A DNA stretch of 64,000 bases. Origin: Actinomadura livida. GTDB lineage: Bacteria > Actinomycetota > Actinomycetes > Streptosporangiales > Streptosporangiaceae. The notes under the pieces are model-generated. The model saw nothing but the letters and a program-made list of their open reading frames with translations. It made no database searches and had not been told where the DNA came from. Both the position numbers and the translations under genes were made by a program. Below are positions 61,018 through 64,000 of this stretch, piece after piece; position 1 is the stretch's first letter; each line of letters opens with the position of its first letter. The stretch is taken from positions 276,638 to 340,637 of the forward strand of contig NZ_BMRO01000004.1 in NCBI RefSeq assembly GCF_014648675.1. The letters run 5' to 3'.

Positions 61018-61827
61018 GACGGAATTGATGTAGCGCTTACCGGGGCACAGGGTTCTGCGGACGAAGCCTCGGTCTAGTTCGCGGACTGTTTCGCGCTGGT
61101 GGGTGCAGAGGTCGAAGTCGGCCAACAGTGTCCAGCCGGCGTCCAGGAGTACGCGGCCGGTGTAACCCCAGCCGCTCATCAGAGCGATCAGGCCCGGCAT
61201 CTGCCGGTGGCGCTCCTCGACCTCGACGATCAGGGTGGGGCGGTCGCGCGCGATGGTCTCGGCGGCGCCGAGCAGTGCGTTCAGTTCGTGTCCCTCGACG
61301 TCGACCTTGATGAAGCGGACGTCGGTGAGCCCGAGGCTGTCCACGGTGATCCGGGCGACGCTCACGGGACGGCCGGCGCCGCCCGCTACCGAGGAGATCC
61401 CCGCTAAGGCACGGCCGTCGGGGACCCACAGGTCGATCTCTCCGCACTCGTCGGAGGCGGCGGCCTGCACGACCTCGACCTGAGGGAACGCCTGGCGCAG
61501 CAGTCGAGCCAGCCGCGGATCGGCCTCGACGGTCACCACCCGGTCCGCGCGGTCGGAGAGGCGTCGGGTCCACGGACCGAACCATCCGCCGATGTCCACC
61601 GCAGTGCCCCCGACCGGCACGTACTCGGGCAGCCGCGCTAACTCGGGCTCCAGCCTCGGATAGACCGTCCGCACCAGGCGGCCGATCAGTCCTGTCGGCA
61701 ACGCCGCCGAGAGCCGGCGTCCCGAGGCTGCACGGCTGGCCCGCGCGGCCGGTGTTGCGGCGGCCGATTCCTCCCGCTCCGGTGTCGGGTCGAGGACGCC
61801 GTCAACCAACAGCCCGCTCCGTAACAT
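61000..61827 (-). CDS. FkbM-family methyltransferase
   Basis: 275 residues from ATG 61827 (MLRSGLLVDGVLDPTPE). The longer open frame upstream is not protein-like. SAM-binding motif I is GTAVDIGGWFGPWTRRLSD, followed by RVVTVEADPRLARLLRQAF and the FkbM signature RFIKVDVEGHELNALLGA, then PTLIVEVEERH. FkbM enzymes O-methylate sugars, polyketides or lipids. It stands alone here; no glycosyltransferase or biosynthetic partner is adjacent. Confidence 0.92.
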   Translation of the reverse strand: MLRSGLLVDGVLDPTPEREESAAATPAARASRAASGRRLSAALPTGLIGRLVRTVYPRLEPELARLPEYVPVGGTAVDIGGWFGPWTRRLSDRADRVVTVEADPRLARLLRQAFPQVEVVQAAASDECGEIDLWVPDGRALAGISSVAGGAGRPVSVARITVDSLGLTDVRFIKVDVEGHELNALLGAAETIARDRPTLIVEVEERHRQMPGLIALMSGWGYTGRVLLDAGWTLLADFDLCTHQRETVRELDRGFVRRTLCPGKRYINSVLFTSD

Positions 61828-62363
61828 TCCTAACGCCCGTAGGCAGCCGACGGCCGTCCGGCCATGCCGACAGGAATGGCCGGTGTCCGATTCTGAGGTA
61901 GACCACCACGTCGCGGAGCTTTGCCGGAGCGGGCGAACGACCGCCCTGGAAGGGGGGCAGGTCCAACGTCTGGTGATCATGCGTGACCATACTCCGGCGC
62001 GTGCCCGATGTCACCGTCAATGGCGGAACCCGGCCGCCTCCGGAAGTTCGTGTTGATCGTCAGCTGAGACAGATCACGCGCGCGGATTGTGACCTTGGAC
62101 GGAGCGGATGCGGTTATCGCCGAAGGCGTCCTGGGTGCCGCCGCCTTCACCGGGGTCGGCTCATGTGGAACTTGCCCGGCCCGTTGCGACTCATCTTCCA
62201 GCGTCCGGACCCGGGTGGCCGGGGCCTTGTGCGTCGTTGGCGTGGGATTGGAGAGCACCGGGTGCATCGGTGCTGTGCGGCGGCCGGGTCTGCGGAGGTG
62301 TTGCTCAGAGCAGTTGGTTCATCGGCCGTGGCGTTGGGGAGTTCGTGGCCGGTGGCCGGTCGT
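61828..62363. other. 536-bp stretch without a supported gene
   Basis: Short frames exist on both strands (for example a minus-strand frame with TIRARDLSQLTINTNFRRRP around 62030-62090) but none has a start, ribosome site and family match together. It probably includes the promoters of the divergent FkbM and RidA genes and some decayed DNA. Confidence 0.5.
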
Positions 62364-62369
62364 TAGGGT
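62364..62369 (+). promoter_or_regulatory. -10 element of a leaderless RidA promoter
   Basis: TAGGGT ends 6 nt before ATG 62376, with no room for a ribosome-binding site. Layout is identical to galU. Confidence 0.5.
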
Positions 62370-62375
62370 TCGCGC

Positions 62376-62765
62376 ATGACAGAACGACGTGTGATCCTCA
62401 GTGGTTCGACGTTCGAGGAGCAGATCGGCTACGCCCGTGCCGTGGTCGACGGCGATCGGGTGTACGTGTCCGGGACGACTGGGTTCGACTACGCCACCAT
62501 GACGATCTCCGAGGACGTGGTGGAGCAGGCCGAGCAGTGCCTGCGCAGCGTCGAGACCGCGTTGGCCGAAGCGGACTGCACTTTCGCCGATGTCGTGCGG
62601 GTGCGGTATCTGCTGCCTGACCGCTCCGACTTCGAGCCTTGCTGGCCTGTACTGCGTCGTGCTTTCGGCGCGGTACGACCGGCCGCCACGATGATGGTGT
62701 GCGGGCTTGCCGACCCGCGCATGAAGATTGAGATCGAGGTGGACGCGCGGAAGGCCACCTCGTAA
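62376..62765 (+). CDS. RidA/YjgF family protein
   Basis: 129 residues from ATG 62376, a full-length RidA fold: RVYVSGTTGFDYATMTISEDVVEQAEQCLRSVETALAEADCTFADVVRVRYLLPDRSDFE, then RPAATMMVCGLADPRMKIEIEVDA. Trimeric RidA proteins deaminate reactive enamine/imine products of PLP enzymes. The typical substrate-binding Arg near the end is in the shifted context ADPRMKIEIE, so it may belong to a RidA subgroup of unknown substrate. It converges on an enoyl-CoA hydratase gene. Confidence 0.92.
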   Translation: MTERRVILSGSTFEEQIGYARAVVDGDRVYVSGTTGFDYATMTISEDVVEQAEQCLRSVETALAEADCTFADVVRVRYLLPDRSDFEPCWPVLRRAFGAVRPAATMMVCGLADPRMKIEIEVDARKATS

Positions 62766-62854
62766 GAGTGGCGTCCGTTGTCGTAGCGGGAGCGGCGCGC
62801 TGACCACGGTGTCTTGTGGGGGGCCCTAGACTTGGCGTTTAGTTTCCTTTTTGG

Positions 62855-63619
62855 TTAGTGGCCGAGATAGCGGGGTTCGCGCTTTTCTAGGAAGGATCGC
62901 ACGCCTTCGCGGTGGTCCTCGGTGGCAAACAGGTCGCCGAGTGTGGAGGTGACCCAGGCGCCCAGTTCGTCCCAGTCGGGGTCCAGGGCGCGGCGCAAAC
63001 CGCGTTTGAGTGCGGCTACGGCTAGTGGCGGGTTGGCGGCGATCCGGTCGGCCAGTTCGACTGCTGTTTCCAGGACGCGGTCGTCGTCCACTACTCGGCC
63101 CACAAGGCCGATTCGCTCGGCTCGGTCGGCGTCGATCACCTCGCCCGTGAACAGCAGTTCCGCGGCGTGCTCGCGCCCGACTAGCTGGGCCAGGCGGGCG
63201 ATCCCGGCCACGTCGCTGCACAGCCCGCGCTTGACGAACAGCTCACCGAACCGGGCCCGCCGTGCCGCCACCCGGAGGTCGGCCATCAGTGCCAGTTCCA
63301 TGCCCCACCCCACTGCGGGGCCGTTCACCGCCGCGATGACCGGGATGTCCGTCTTCAGTAACGCCCCGGCCGCCGGGGTGATCTTGGGCTCCGGGCGGGA
63401 CGGTGTTGCCTCGCCGCCGCCCATCAGCTCGCGGACGTCGTCACCGGAGCAGAAGGAGCGCCCGGCTCCGGTGACCACCAGGGCGCGGGCGGTCGTGGCG
63501 AGGACCAGTTCGGTCAGTTCCTCGTAGGTCTGGCGGCGCAGCGCGTTGTGCACCTCGGGGCGGTTCAGTGTGATGACGCCGACATGGCCGTCGGCCTCAT
63601 AGATGACATCTTGCGGCAT
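62855..63619 (-). CDS. Enoyl-CoA hydratase/isomerase family protein
   Basis: 254 residues from ATG 63619. Crotonase fold: GVITLNRPEVHNALRRQTYEEL, oxyanion-hole strand VVTGAGRSFCSGDDVREL and AAVNGPAVGWGMELALMADLRVA, then FGELFVKRGLCSDVAGIARLAQLVG. In the second catalytic region the usual Glu positions are held by VKRGLC/VAG, so hydratase activity is uncertain and an isomerase or other crotonase reaction is possible. The N-terminus PQDVIYEADGHVGVI fits the family. Isolated gene. Confidence 0.92.
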   Translation of the reverse strand: MPQDVIYEADGHVGVITLNRPEVHNALRRQTYEELTELVLATTARALVVTGAGRSFCSGDDVRELMGGGEATPSRPEPKITPAAGALLKTDIPVIAAVNGPAVGWGMELALMADLRVAARRARFGELFVKRGLCSDVAGIARLAQLVGREHAAELLFTGEVIDADRAERIGLVGRVVDDDRVLETAVELADRIAANPPLAVAALKRGLRRALDPDWDELGAWVTSTLGDLFATEDHREGVRSFLEKREPRYLGH

Positions 63620-63730
63620 AGCGGCCGGTCAGTTCCTCTCCGTTAAGTCCTGGATCCGCTGGCGCAGCTCGTACCGTTTGCGGACGGCCGCGCAGCCTTG
63701 GTCTGCGGCTTGGCCGGGGGCAGGGGCACG

Positions 63731-63997
63731 TTAGACGGTGGTTCCGTGTTGGTGATGGAGGAGGGCGAGAAGGCTGTCCACTCTTGCCTGTAGTGGCGGG
63801 ATCATATCGAGCGCGATGGTGAGGTGGGCCCTGGCCGTTTGCTCGTCGAGTTCTGCCACACCGTCGCGCACAATGGCCTTCTCCGCGTCCCTTATCTCGG
63901 CTGCACGCATGAAATCCTGGGCATCGACGGCGTCCTCCTTGGCGCGCCGTAACGCGGTGACCCGTTCTGTGATCAGGGCCAGCTCGTCGGGGAGCAC
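63731..63997 (-). CDS. Small helical protein with UVR-like motif, at window edge
   Basis: 88 residues are visible from GTG 63997; the frame may begin beyond the window. VTALRRAKEDAVDAQDFMRAAEIRDAEKAI resembles the UvrB/UvrC-Clp interaction motif (UVR domain) seen in ClpC and UvrB. The rest is helical (EQTARAHLTIALDMIPPLQARVDSLLALL). Function unknown; possibly an adaptor or short coiled-coil protein. Between it and the hydratase gene (63620-63730) nothing is supported. Confidence 0.55.
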   Translation of the reverse strand: MLPDELALITERVTALRRAKEDAVDAQDFMRAAEIRDAEKAIVRDGVAELDEQTARAHLTIALDMIPPLQARVDSLLALLHHQHGTTV

Positions 63998-64000
63998 GGG

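Noticed and set aside
58309..63997. Integrated mobile element at tRNA-Ala
   Set aside because: No integrase, excisionase or repeated tRNA 3' end was found in the window, so only an island-like character can be noted.

Overview
The window is a chromosomal segment of a high-GC actinomycete. GC at third codon positions is very high, GTG starts are frequent, and genes overlap as ATGA/GTGA. The gene families (DUF397, XRE-DUF5753, DUF574 methyltransferase, SARP/AfsR, ECF42 with a DGPF protein, Ser/Thr kinases with ectodomains) suggest a filamentous actinomycete of the Streptosporangiales/Thermomonosporaceae type, such as an Actinomadura relative. The genus is an inference; no rRNA is present.

Layout. 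0-3.7 kb: the end of a DUF397 gene, a receptor Ser/Thr kinase with a cysteine-bearing ectodomain, a TetR regulator and a decayed stretch. 3.7-7.2 kb: a large multi-AAA ATPase split by a frameshift. 7.4-16.5 kb: pyruvate carboxylase (with a GC palindrome in its reading frame), a group-2 sigma factor, an ECF42-type sigma factor coupled to a PLP-dependent dehydratase and preceded by its DGPF partner, an XRE-DUF5753 regulator and a RibD-C/DHFR-like reductase. 16.6-27.5 kb: a SARP/AfsR-like regulator and a four-gene FtsX/MacB-like ABC exporter whose genes overlap end to end. 27.5-32.4 kb: a tightly coupled Tm-1-like / PEP-hydrolase-like / cupin cluster facing a ROK repressor and an MFS transporter. 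32.4-38.2 kb: YchJ, a DUF574 methyltransferase, then a polysaccharide island (AA10 LPMO + GH19 chitinase behind a perfect palindrome, convergent with a GH74-CBM2 xyloglucanase). 38.3-42.9 kb: two overlapping receptor kinases, divergent from an SCP2-like protein and an alpha/beta hydrolase. 42.9-50.3 kb: tRNA-Arg(CCT), a VanY-like peptidase, a 45-bp tandem repeat, mscL, a SAF-domain protein coupled to MTA phosphorylase, an MMPL transporter and FmdB. 50.4-58.3 kb: a K+/H+ antiporter, a 2-hydroxyacid dehydrogenase, 5-formyl-THF cyclo-ligase and the galU-moeA-moaC-mog-acetyltransferase run. 58.3-64 kb: tRNA-Ala(CGC), then a looser, partly decayed region with a WGR-propeller protein, a broken secreted propeller gene, an FkbM methyltransferase, RidA, enoyl-CoA hydratase and a partial gene.

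Functional themes are signalling (three kinases, two sigma factors, SARP, ROK, TetR, XRE), envelope transport, polysaccharide breakdown and core metabolism (pyruvate carboxylation, molybdopterin, MTA salvage, UDP-glucose). The best candidate for an undescribed system is the Tm-1-like/TIM-barrel/cupin cluster: its first two genes correspond to the two halves of the plant Tm-1 protein, and its substrate is unknown. The receptor kinase with a SapA-like ectodomain, the WGR-propeller protein and the tripartite AAA ATPase are also worth following up.
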